A stretch of DNA of 37,348 nt from Muribaculaceae bacterium (lineage in GTDB: Bacteria > Bacteroidota > Bacteroidia > Bacteroidales > Muribaculaceae), in assembly GCA_014867205.1 (NCBI GenBank), contig WGUO01000030.1, positions 1 to 37,348 on the forward strand, read 5' to 3'. Below the pieces are notes generated by a model. It had not been told where the DNA came from. It ran no database searches and worked only from the letters and a program-made list of their open reading frames with translations. This document shows, piece by piece, positions 1 to 7,782 of the stretch (positions are counted from its first letter, which is position 1; every line of letters starts with the position of its first letter). The translations under genes and the position numbers were made by a program.

Positions 1-58
1 TAGGTGTTATGTGTTAGGTGTTAGTTGTTAGGGTTTAAACATAGTACATTAAACATCA
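1..58. repeat. Degenerate TTAGGTGTTAG-type intergenic repeat
   Basis: The left edge is built of loosely repeated TTAGGTGTTA/TTAGTTGTTAGGG units. The same low-complexity style recurs after galE (6467-6560). It lies just beyond the stop codon of the nuclease gene. No gene is visible in it. Confidence 0.5.
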
Positions 59-64
59 GGGAGG

Positions 65-3000
65 TCATTCACGGCCGCAGAGGTAACCGAATGCGCAATA
101 CGCGCAGTTGTTCTGGTTCTCTGTGGGAGTGAACGGCTTCTCGGGGTCAAAGATGTCACGCAGCAACTCTCCGAGGCGGCTGTCGAACTCATCGCGGATC
201 TCACTGTCAAAAGTGACGGCCCGCTTCTCTATAACCGGACTTACGGCCTGCGCATACGATATATCCTTGACACTGTGGATTGCCATGTCGACACGCCCGG
301 CAAGTCCACGTTCCTTCTCAGGAGTGATGTCGGGCAGCAGCCGGGCATACAGCATCAGCTGCAGCAGGTATTTGGCATCTTTAGTGCCGTCGAACACATT
401 GTCGAAAGTCGAGGCCTTGACTCTGGGATCACCCGTCTTATAGTCAACTATACGCAGGTGGCGCTCAGCCGTCTCGCCTGAGCCTCCCGCCGACACGACG
501 TCGACACGGTCGAACGCATATCTGACATTGACCTCGGGAGCACCGCCCACGGCCAGCCGCGCACTCCCCTTGATTTCGCCTCCGACCAGCTCTACGGGAG
601 CATTCTCCATGTCGAGGCGAACGGCATTGGCCACCATCACCTCGAGTTTCTCTGCCACCATGGCCACCGCACCGGTGAGGGGAATGTCAAACTCATTCTC
701 CGGCCGGTGGAAATGCTCCTTGTTGACCGCGCGTATCACGGCAGTACGGATACGCTCGGGGCTGTCAAGTATCGCCTGCAACGCCGCGCAGTCGAGCACG
801 ACATGCTTTTTCAGGTATCTGTAGCGCAGTTCACCAGGCAGATAGAGCGACAGCATGGCGTAATGCACTATCTGTCCCATCGTGGCCGATGATATGTGGT
901 CAGGAGCCTCCGGGTCATCATTGAGTCCGCGGACATTCTTGTAGTAGAACTTCACGGGGCATGAGCAATAGTTCATCAGCGCCGAGGCCGACAGATTACG
1001 GCCGCCCGACTCGCGGGTGTACTCATTAAGCAGACGCATCACGGCGTCGGTCTTCCTGACACTGCCGTCGGGCGCGGGGGATGCCTCAAGCCGATAGGCA
1101 TAGGATACCTCACGCACGGCTCCACGGGCGTGGAGCATGGCGAGCTGCATCAGGAACCGAGACTTGCCGCCACTGCGCATGCCCTCGCCGGCGCGCGCGT
1201 CATATACCAGCGTCACCTCACGCGCACGCGATATGAGCCGGTAGAAATAATAGGCATAGAGTTCCTCGGCCTGTCCGGAGGCCGGAAGCCCGTACCCGCG
1301 CCGCAGCGTGTCAGGCACGAAGGTGCGCTTGCGCGAGCGGCGCGGCATCACCTTGTCGTTCATCGACAGGATGACAAGCTGGTCGAAGTCAAGCGCGCGC
1401 GTCTCGAGCAGCCCCATCACCTGCAGCCCCTCGAGGGGTTCCCCCTCGAATGTCACGCTCTCGCCGGCCAGCAGACGGTCCACCAGATGGAACACTGCCG
1501 CAGGGCGCATGTCGACACCATGCGTCGAGATGCTCAGCGCAAGGCGCGAGAGCGCCTGCTGATAGAGCGCGATCTGAGAGCGCTCTATGCGGGTGTTGAC
1601 AACCCCCGAGACGCTGTCTCCCGCAGCCAGGGCGTCTACCTCATTGAGGACACGGCGCACATACGCTATGACCTCGAGCGGAGGGGTGTCTCCCGGCACA
1701 GGGGTGATCAGCGATGCTGTGGCCGGCGACATGGCCGCCACCCACTCCACGGGCACTACGCGCATGTGCCGGTGGGCCACCTCCGAGTTTATCTCATTGG
1801 CTCGCGCCGCCCCCGCCACGGCCTGAACCAGCGGATGCGACATGAAGAGGAGGAAATCCTCATGGTAATATCCGGGAAGGCCCTCGGGGGTCTTTCGCGG
1901 GCGGCTCTGCAGCCTGCGCAGGTGATATACGAACGAGGCCACCGCCGTATAGCGCAGCGAGTACCCCATTGTCAGATTGACGGCCTTCAGCCCCGGAGGC
2001 AGCGAATGAACCAGGGGCAGAAGCAGGTTCTCGTCGGGAAGCACAACGGCAACCCGGGCGTCCGCCATATGGTCGGCCCCGAAACGATCAAGCCACTCAC
2101 CGACGCGCATCGAGGCGATCTTGGTCTGCGCGGCGTTCGACGGCGCGGCCGCTACCGTGATCGACGGCGGCATGGCGCGAGCCTCGCTTCGGGCCATGAA
2201 ACCTGCCGCCCAGCCCGGCATCGGGAAGTTACGCAAGTTGCGCTGCATGGCGTTGACGGCCGGTCCCCTCTGGACCGCGCCGGCTACACCCAGCACGGGT
2301 CCGGTGGCATCCCAGAAGAACTCGCCGTATGGCTCCCCGTCATCGGCGCGAGAGTCGCGTAGAACGGAGAAGAGTCTGGCCTCAGTGGTGGAAAGCATGT
2401 TGAATCCCACGACCACCACCCGGCTCCAGGGGAGCGACGAGACTCCTCGGCCATCTGCCAGACGCATCGCCTCGCGGTAGGTCGTGCCCGGCAACGCGAG
2501 GCCGTCGGCCCGGAGGTCCTCGACAAGGCCCTCGAACAGGCGCGGAAGCAGGCTCCAGAGGTCTACGAACTTCTTCTGCAGGCGACTCCTCTCCTCGGGA
2601 GAGCCGACGTTCTTCCAGAAACGCTCCACGTTGTCCGACGTCGGATAGTATCCGAAGTAACGCTCAATGATGCGGCACTGCTCCTCGGTCAGGAAGTTCG
2701 ACTGTATGTCGTGATAGTCACTGACGTTGCGAAACAGCGCCTCGGCGTCGACATCATATTTCTCGACCTCGCTGAAGTCCCCGGCAAGAGTCTCGGCCCA
2801 GGGCGCGAAGCGGTCGAAGTCGAGCAGGTCCTCCTTGCTACGGATAAGTCCCTCGCGGTCACTGAGGCTCCTGTAGACCCGGTAAAGCCTGAAAATGACG
2901 TCGATGCGCGACACTACCTCAAGGCCGCTGACACGCGCCATGAACTCATCGACTCCCATGACGTCGGGTGCGAGCATGGTCCGGTCGCCCAGACTCTCGG

Positions 3001-3166
3001 AAAGACTCTTCAGGAAGAAAGTACCGCTCCGTTTGTTGGGGAACACAAAGCAGAGGTCGGTCATATCGTCATATCTCGACACATAAGCCTCGGCCACAGA
3101 CTTAAGGAATGACTGCGGCGCCGGACTGCCAGCCATGTGCTGACCGGTTGGGGTAAGGTTGTCCAT
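65..3166 (-). CDS. AddB-like PD-(D/E)XK nuclease with Fe-S cluster motif
   Basis: A 1033-residue protein resembling the AddB subunit of AddAB-type helicase-nucleases, which resect double-strand breaks for recombination in the cytoplasm. The N-terminus has a degenerate helicase-like core (FPNKRSG near residue 43). The C-terminal nuclease carries GQIVHYAM (His768) and IVDYKTGD (Asp908, Lys910). It is bracketed by one cysteine at 734/736 and a CxxC-x5-C cluster at 1021, 1024 and 1030, the layout of the AddB 4Fe-4S nuclease. No addA partner is in view. The start is uncertain: the -7 box at 3171-3178 would put transcription initiation almost on the first ATG (3166). The next ATG at 3136 (Met11) would leave a normal leader and begins nearer the conserved domain. 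Function is assigned from family resemblance and motifs. Confidence 0.88.
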   Translation of the reverse strand: MDNLTPTGQHMAGSPAPQSFLKSVAEAYVSRYDDMTDLCFVFPNKRSGTFFLKSLSESLGDRTMLAPDVMGVDEFMARVSGLEVVSRIDVIFRLYRVYRSLSDREGLIRSKEDLLDFDRFAPWAETLAGDFSEVEKYDVDAEALFRNVSDYHDIQSNFLTEEQCRIIERYFGYYPTSDNVERFWKNVGSPEERSRLQKKFVDLWSLLPRLFEGLVEDLRADGLALPGTTYREAMRLADGRGVSSLPWSRVVVVGFNMLSTTEARLFSVLRDSRADDGEPYGEFFWDATGPVLGVAGAVQRGPAVNAMQRNLRNFPMPGWAAGFMARSEARAMPPSITVAAAPSNAAQTKIASMRVGEWLDRFGADHMADARVAVVLPDENLLLPLVHSLPPGLKAVNLTMGYSLRYTAVASFVYHLRRLQSRPRKTPEGLPGYYHEDFLLFMSHPLVQAVAGAARANEINSEVAHRHMRVVPVEWVAAMSPATASLITPVPGDTPPLEVIAYVRRVLNEVDALAAGDSVSGVVNTRIERSQIALYQQALSRLALSISTHGVDMRPAAVFHLVDRLLAGESVTFEGEPLEGLQVMGLLETRALDFDQLVILSMNDKVMPRRSRKRTFVPDTLRRGYGLPASGQAEELYAYYFYRLISRAREVTLVYDARAGEGMRSGGKSRFLMQLAMLHARGAVREVSYAYRLEASPAPDGSVRKTDAVMRLLNEYTRESGGRNLSASALMNYCSCPVKFYYKNVRGLNDDPEAPDHISSATMGQIVHYAMLSLYLPGELRYRYLKKHVVLDCAALQAILDSPERIRTAVIRAVNKEHFHRPENEFDIPLTGAVAMVAEKLEVMVANAVRLDMENAPVELVGGEIKGSARLAVGGAPEVNVRYAFDRVDVVSAGGSGETAERHLRIVDYKTGDPRVKASTFDNVFDGTKDAKYLLQLMLYARLLPDITPEKERGLAGRVDMAIHSVKDISYAQAVSPVIEKRAVTFDSEIRDEFDSRLGELLRDIFDPEKPFTPTENQNNCAYCAFGYLCGRE

Positions 3167-3170
3167 ACGA

Positions 3171-3201
3171 CAAATTTACTGACTTTTTTTTGCAAATCAA
3201 A
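3171..3201 (-). promoter_or_regulatory. Bacteroidota promoter for the AddB-like gene
   Basis: On the minus strand, TTTG (3201-3198), 19 nt, then TAAATTTG (3178-3171) fits the -33/-7 consensus. The -7 box ends only 4 nt before the first ATG, implying a leaderless message or a start at Met11. Confidence 0.65.
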
Positions 3202-3243
3202 GCACATACCTACCTTTTCGGGCATAAATACGGAAATAAAAAA

Positions 3244-3274
3244 TTGCGATTTACGATATAATTCCCTATCTTTG
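3244..3274 (+). promoter_or_regulatory. Bacteroidota promoter for holB
   Basis: TTG at 3244-3246, a 20-nt spacer, then TATCTTTG at 3267-3274 match the Bacteroidota -33/-7 pattern, with the holB start 54 nt downstream. A purine-rich AAAAAGGGAG stretch lies just before the ATG. Confidence 0.65.
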
Positions 3275-3327
3275 CAGATTAAGGAGCGAGCCCCATCGGG
3301 GCAAGCGCATAAAAAGGGAGACAGACA

Positions 3328-4461
3328 ATGAGGTTTAGCGATATTCCGGGGCACGAGGATGTGAAGCAGACACTGCGCGGGCTTGTGGAGAGCGGGCATG
3401 TGCCGCATGCCCTGATGCTGTCGGGTCCGGCGGGCACGGGCAAGATGATGCTCGCACGAGCCTATGCGCAGTATCTCCACTGCGAGTCGCCGCGCGACGG
3501 AGAGCCTTGCGGCCAATGCCGCAACTGCCGCCTGCATGCCGAGCTGACCCACCCCGACCTGCATTTCGTCTACCCAATCGTCAAGAACAAGAAACTCGGC
3601 TACGTCATTTCGTCTGACCGCGCGGAGGCGTGGCAGAGGATGCTCAGCGAGCACCCGGCCATGCCCGAGGAGAAGTGGCAGGAAATCATAGAGGCGGGCA
3701 ACTCGCAGACCGCCATCTACGTCGAGGAGTCAGCCGACATCATCAGACAAGACTCCTATCCTCCCTATGCGTCGGCCCGCAAGATATTCCTGATATGGCA
3801 GCCCGAGCGGATGCGCGTCGAGGCCGCCAACAAACTGCTCAAGGTGCTTGAGGAGCCCTCGGAGGGCACCATATTCATCATGGTGTCTGACAATGAGCTT
3901 CAGGTTCTCCCCACGATATTCTCACGCGTGCAGCGCGTGCATGCAGGGCGTCTGTCCGACAGCGACATAGCCGCCTACCTCATGTCACGCCACGGATTCA
4001 CCGAGGCGGCCGCCGCACAGTATGGCCGCCTGTGCGCCGGAAGCCTGATACGCGCCGACGAACTTGGCTCGCACTCGGGCGAGAACGAGGAGTTTCTCGC
4101 CATATATCAGGAGGTGATGCGCTCAGCCTACGCCAAGCGGGTCGCCCGGCTGAGGCAGATCAGCGACAAGTTGGCCGGATTCGGCCGCGAGAAGATACGC
4201 CGGCTGCTTGACTATATGGCCCGCATGATTCGCGAGAACTTCATCTATAACATGAAGATGCCGCAGCTGTCAGCCATGACCCCCGACGAGGAGGCGTTCT
4301 CGACCCGATTCTCCCCTTTTGTCAACCACGCCAACGTCGAGGACTTTCTGGCCGAGACCGACCGCGCGCGCCGCGACGTGGAGCGAAACGCCAATGCCAA
4401 GGTGGTGCTGTTCGATTATTTCGTCATCACGATCATTCTGCTGCACCGCAAACCCACCTGA
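3328..4461 (+). CDS. holB: DNA polymerase III subunit delta' (clamp-loader ATPase fold)
   Basis: A 377-residue AAA+ clamp-loader subunit that helps load the sliding clamp at the replication fork. The P-loop region reads GPAGTGK (residues 33-39) but is followed by Met rather than Thr/Ser, in keeping with a delta' subunit that does not hydrolyse ATP itself. Cysteines at 52, 61, 64 and 67 form the zinc module expected of delta'. The central part (KLLKVLEEPSEGTIFIMVSD ... RVQRVHAG) is the conserved DnaX/HolB core, including the SRV-like sensor segment. It has its own promoter, divergent from the nuclease gene. The next gene starts 67 nt downstream on the same strand and may be partly co-transcribed. 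Confidence 0.93.
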   Translation: MRFSDIPGHEDVKQTLRGLVESGHVPHALMLSGPAGTGKMMLARAYAQYLHCESPRDGEPCGQCRNCRLHAELTHPDLHFVYPIVKNKKLGYVISSDRAEAWQRMLSEHPAMPEEKWQEIIEAGNSQTAIYVEESADIIRQDSYPPYASARKIFLIWQPERMRVEAANKLLKVLEEPSEGTIFIMVSDNELQVLPTIFSRVQRVHAGRLSDSDIAAYLMSRHGFTEAAAAQYGRLCAGSLIRADELGSHSGENEEFLAIYQEVMRSAYAKRVARLRQISDKLAGFGREKIRRLLDYMARMIRENFIYNMKMPQLSAMTPDEEAFSTRFSPFVNHANVEDFLAETDRARRDVERNANAKVVLFDYFVITIILLHRKPT

Positions 4462-4528
4462 CGCCACGCGCGTTGTTACTTTACGGAATTTACTTTGGTA
4501 TCACAACCTATTTAAATCTAAATTTTAT

Positions 4529-5431
4529 ATGAAACCCACTCTGTTTATACTTGCCGCAGGCATGGGAAGCCGTTATGGGGGCCTCAAGCAACTCGACGGC
4601 CTCGGCCCCTCGGGCGAGACTATCATGGACTACTCGGTATTCGACGCCCTGCGCGCCGGATTCGGCAAGATCGTTTTCGTTATCCGTCATGACTTCGAGC
4701 AGGAGTTCCGCGATAAGATAATCTCCAGATATGAGGGACACGTACCGGTAGAGGTGGTGTTCCAGGACATCAACAACCTCCCCGAGGGCTTTAAGCCCAA
4801 CCCCGGGCGCACCAAGCCCTGGGGCACAAACCACGCCGTGCTGATGGGCAAGGATGTGATCAAGGAGCCTTTCGGCGTCATCAACGCCGATGACTATTAC
4901 GGAGCCGAGTCGTTCCGTGTGCTGGCCGACTTCCTCCGCTCTGTCGAGGGCAAGAAGAACTGCTACTGCATGGTAGGCTTCAACATCGAGAACACTCTGA
5001 GCGAGAACGGCGGCGTGTCGCGCGGCCTCTGCCAGGTCAACGAGGAGGGATTCCTGACCGGCGTCAAGGAGTGCCACGGCATCGAGCGCAAGAACGGCCG
5101 CCTCATCCAGGTGGTCGACGGCGAGGAGATCGAGTTCCCCGAGAACGCCAGCGTATCGATGAACATGTGGGGCTTCACTCCCGACTATTTCGACTACAGC
5201 GAGAAGGCTTTCGTGAAGTTTCTCTCCGAGCATGGCGATGAGCTCAAGTCGGAGTTCTACATCCCGAGTGTTGTCAACGACCTCATCAACGACGGCACAA
5301 TCACGCTCAAGGTCGAGCCGACACCCTCGAGATGGTTTGGCGTGACTTTCGCGGCCGACCGCGACGCCACCGTGGCGCAGTTCAAGAAACTCGTCGACGA
5401 GGGCCTCTACCCCACTCCACTCTTCAAATGA
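4529..5431 (+). CDS. Sugar-phosphate nucleotidyltransferase family protein
   Basis: A 300-residue GT-A-fold protein of the NTP-transferase family (GlmU/RmlA/GalU-like N-terminal fold). The signature LAAGMGSRYGGLKQL at residues 8-22 binds the nucleotide, and GVINADDYYG holds the metal-binding acidic pair. The ATG at 4529 was chosen because it begins directly at the conserved PTLFILAAG strand; an upstream in-frame extension would lie inside holB. galE follows after 7 nt, so the two are probably co-transcribed, which suggests nucleotide-sugar metabolism. The substrate cannot be read from the sequence. Length and motifs match the short Bacteroidota 'nucleotidyltransferase' next to galE rather than full-length GlmU or GalU. 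Confidence 0.85.
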   Translation: MKPTLFILAAGMGSRYGGLKQLDGLGPSGETIMDYSVFDALRAGFGKIVFVIRHDFEQEFRDKIISRYEGHVPVEVVFQDINNLPEGFKPNPGRTKPWGTNHAVLMGKDVIKEPFGVINADDYYGAESFRVLADFLRSVEGKKNCYCMVGFNIENTLSENGGVSRGLCQVNEEGFLTGVKECHGIERKNGRLIQVVDGEEIEFPENASVSMNMWGFTPDYFDYSEKAFVKFLSEHGDELKSEFYIPSVVNDLINDGTITLKVEPTPSRWFGVTFAADRDATVAQFKKLVDEGLYPTPLFK

Positions 5432-5438
5432 CAAGACT

Positions 5439-6461
5439 ATGAAAGATAAGATATTGGTAACCGGCGGAACCGGCTATATCGGATCGCACACCACAGTCGA
5501 GTTGCAGAACGCCGGCTATGACGTCGTAATCATCGACAACCTGTCGAACTCCAACCGCGAGGTTCTCGACGGCATCGAGGCAATCACGGGCAAGCGCCCG
5601 GTGTTCTTCGAGGGTGACTGCACCGACTTCGAGACTCTGAGCCGCTGCTTCCGCGAGAATCCCGGCATCAAGGGAATCATCAATTTCGCGGCCTCGAAGG
5701 CTGTGGGCGAGTCCGTACACAAGCCGCTGCTCTATTACCGCAACAACCTCAACACGCTCATCAACCTGCTCGAGCTTATGCCCGAGAATGGCGTGGAGGG
5801 CATCGTGTTCTCTTCGAGCTGCACGGTATACGGCGAGCCTGACCGCAACCCTATCGACGAGACGGCACCGATAAAGCCGGCCACATCGCCCTATGGCAAC
5901 ACCAAGCAGATCTCCGAGGAGATCATCGAGGACTACGTTCGCTCCGGCACTCCGATCAAGAGCATCATCCTGCGCTATTTCAACCCGATCGGCGCTCACC
6001 CGTCGGCAATGATCGGCGAACTCCCCGTGGGCGTGCCGCAGAACCTTGTGCCCTATCTGACGCAGGCAGCCGCCGGCATCCGTCCGGAGCTGACAGTGTT
6101 CGGCGACGACTACAACACGCCCGACGGCTCATGCATCCGCGACTACATCGACGTTGTTGACCTCGCCAAGGCGCATGTCATCGCCATGAAGCGTATGCTT
6201 GAGAACAAGGATACCGACCGGGTCGAGATCTTCAACTTAGGTACTGGCCGCGGACTCTCCGTGCTTGAGCTCATCAACTCGTTCGAGCGCGCCACGGGCG
6301 TCAAGGTACCCCACAAGATCGGGCCTCGCCGCGAGGGCGATATCGAGAAGATCTGGGCTGAGCCCAAGAAGGCCAACGAGGTTCTCGGCTGGACAGCCGA
6401 GGTGCCCGTCGACGACACCATGCGCAACGCCTGGGCCTGGCAGTGCAAGTTAGGCAAGTAG
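5439..6461 (+). CDS. galE: UDP-glucose 4-epimerase
   Basis: A 340-residue extended short-chain dehydrogenase that interconverts UDP-glucose and UDP-galactose using bound NAD. The Rossmann motif GGTGYIGSHT spans residues 9-18. The catalytic set is Ser127 in SSSCTVYG, Tyr152 and Lys156 in SPYGNTK, at positions offset by 3 from the E. coli enzyme. The GxGxxxSVLEL segment (GTGRGLSVLEL) and C-terminal RREGDIEKIWAEPKKA are also typical. It follows the nucleotidyltransferase after 7 nt and is closed by a strong terminator at 6603-6636. Specificity for UDP-hexose over UDP-HexNAc cannot be decided from motifs alone. Confidence 0.96.
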   Translation: MKDKILVTGGTGYIGSHTTVELQNAGYDVVIIDNLSNSNREVLDGIEAITGKRPVFFEGDCTDFETLSRCFRENPGIKGIINFAASKAVGESVHKPLLYYRNNLNTLINLLELMPENGVEGIVFSSSCTVYGEPDRNPIDETAPIKPATSPYGNTKQISEEIIEDYVRSGTPIKSIILRYFNPIGAHPSAMIGELPVGVPQNLVPYLTQAAAGIRPELTVFGDDYNTPDGSCIRDYIDVVDLAKAHVIAMKRMLENKDTDRVEIFNLGTGRGLSVLELINSFERATGVKVPHKIGPRREGDIEKIWAEPKKANEVLGWTAEVPVDDTMRNAWAWQCKLGK

Positions 6462-6466
6462 GCCTT

Positions 6467-6560
6467 GAGATGTCAGATGTTAGATGTTAGGCATATGAGA
6501 TTTTAGGTGTTAGGTATCTGAGATGTTAGGCGTCTGATGCATTAGATTTTAGACATCTCA
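6467..6560. repeat. Degenerate ATGTTAGG/ATCTGAG tandem intergenic repeat
   Basis: About nine loosely repeated units of the type (A)TGTTAGGxAT/TAGATGTT fill the space between galE and its terminator. They resemble the repeats at the window's left edge. Nothing coding is visible. Confidence 0.5.
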
Positions 6561-6602
6561 CTTCAGGCTTTACGCCATAGGCCTAAGTAATTTTAACAAC
6601 AG

Positions 6603-6636
6603 GCGGGGACACTCTACGAAGTGTCTCCGCTTTTTT
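6603..6636 (+). terminator. Rho-independent terminator after galE
   Basis: An 11-bp stem (GCGGGGACACT paired with AGTGTCTCCGC, one G-T wobble) with a 6-nt loop is followed by six T residues. It ends the nucleotidyltransferase-galE unit. Confidence 0.9.
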
Positions 6637-6725
6637 ATTGGAAAGACTATGAATTTTCATTATATGTGAGCCTTTTGAATTTAAATATTGAACTATCCAG
6701 GTCTGTCCACACAATGTTGCGCGGC

Positions 6726-7604
6726 TCAGAGGCGGGACAGGGGGTCGGAGCCGGTCATAACATCCATTCGCGAGAAAGCGAAGAGTTTCTTGCCAAGGTC
6801 TTTGAGGGAGTGGCCGATGTGATACACTTCCTCATCGATTATCAGGAAACGATCGTGTGCCTTCTTGTAGGAGTGTAACGTAACGCCCGGATATTGACGG
6901 TTATGGCGCTCGACATCCTGACGAAGCTGGTCCGAAATCTTGCCGTCGTAAATGTCTACCTTCACACCCGGTGTGCGTTTTGAGAGTTGAACCAGTACCG
7001 AATCATCAACATAACTATCAATAACCGCTATCCGGTCGTTAGCACGCCGAATCAGATTGGCTATAAAAGCATACGCGTCAAAGATCTGACCTTCGAAGAA
7101 GACACCCTCTTTAGGTTGCAATGACGAACGGACAAAGAAATCCACTTTCTCATCCAACTCGCGAAAATGTTGGTCAAACTCCGAAAAGCGCCTGTCTATC
7201 CTGTCTTCGAGTTGCATCATACGCTGGTTGACGGAATACCCTCGGAGTAGGTATTCTTTCAACACCTTGTTGGCCCACTGACGAAACTGAGTGCCCCTTA
7301 ACGATTTAACCCTATATCCAACGGATATTATCACATCAAGGTTATAATAGGAAATATTTCGTTTCACACTGCGTTTTCCCTCTTTTTGAACTGTCAAGTA
7401 TTCCTTGACAGTTGCTCTTTCCTCCAATTCTCCCTCTTTATAGATATTCCTGATATGAAGACTAATATTCTGTTTAGTCGCTTGAAACAGCTCAGACATT
7501 TGTGCCTGGGTTAGCCATACAGATTCATCCTCAACTCTTACATCGAGAGCGAGGGTATCATCCGGCTGATATACTATTATCTCGTTTCCTTGGGTTGATT
7601 CCAT
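6726..7604 (-). CDS. RhuM-family DNA-binding protein with C-terminal PLD-like region
   Basis: A 292-residue protein. Residues 1-125 match the RhuM ('virulence RhuM') family: an N-terminal WLTQAQMSELF segment followed by RNISYYNLDVIISVGYRV and GTQFRQWANKVLKEYLLRGYSVN. The family has phage-antirepressor/KilA-like ancestry and is often linked to mobile DNA. Residues 128-165 are rich in heptad charges and probably form a coiled coil. The C-terminal part ends HDRFLIIDEEVYHIGHSLKDLGKK, which resembles one phospholipase-D HxK(x4)D half-site with the lysine replaced by Arg. The gene stands alone between the galE terminator and another terminator, with its own promoter. Biological role unknown. Confidence 0.8.
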   Translation of the reverse strand: MESTQGNEIIVYQPDDTLALDVRVEDESVWLTQAQMSELFQATKQNISLHIRNIYKEGELEERATVKEYLTVQKEGKRSVKRNISYYNLDVIISVGYRVKSLRGTQFRQWANKVLKEYLLRGYSVNQRMMQLEDRIDRRFSEFDQHFRELDEKVDFFVRSSLQPKEGVFFEGQIFDAYAFIANLIRRANDRIAVIDSYVDDSVLVQLSKRTPGVKVDIYDGKISDQLRQDVERHNRQYPGVTLHSYKKAHDRFLIIDEEVYHIGHSLKDLGKKLFAFSRMDVMTGSDPLSRL

Positions 7605-7641
7605 ATATGAACCATTAGTTTTATTAGTTGCGAACTGCCGT

Positions 7642-7671
7642 CAAAGTTATGAATTTTCTCTGAATTACAAA
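7642..7671 (-). promoter_or_regulatory. Promoter for the RhuM-family gene
   Basis: Minus strand: TTTG (7671-7668), 18 nt, TAACTTTG (7649-7642), 37 nt before the ATG. The spacer is one or two bases shorter than the usual Bacteroidota spacing. Confidence 0.55.
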
Positions 7672-7683
7672 ACTTAAAAATAA

Positions 7684-7738
7684 AATGTCGCTGAGATATA
7701 GACACAGAACCAGTCTGTGACACTATCTCAGCGACATT
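7684..7738 (-). terminator. Long hairpin terminator after the Omp28-like gene
   Basis: A perfect 15-bp inverted repeat (AATGTCGCTGAGATA at 7684-7698, its complement at 7724-7738) encloses a smaller CACAG/CTGTG pairing. Read on the minus strand it is followed by a T-rich tract, so it most likely ends the gene that stops at 7783. Confidence 0.75.
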
Positions 7739-7782
7739 ATCTTTATCCGGAGATTACTACTAATTTTATCCGGAGATCACTC

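Noticed and set aside
1130..2362. A 410-codon plus-strand frame inside the nuclease gene
   Set aside because: It is antisense to a well-supported AddB-like gene, rich in Arg/His/Pro, and shows no domain. It is a by-product of G/C-rich third positions.
4508..5434. A 308-codon minus frame opposite the nucleotidyltransferase
   Set aside because: Shadow of a conserved gene; the translation is repetitive in Leu, Val, Glu and Asp without any motif.
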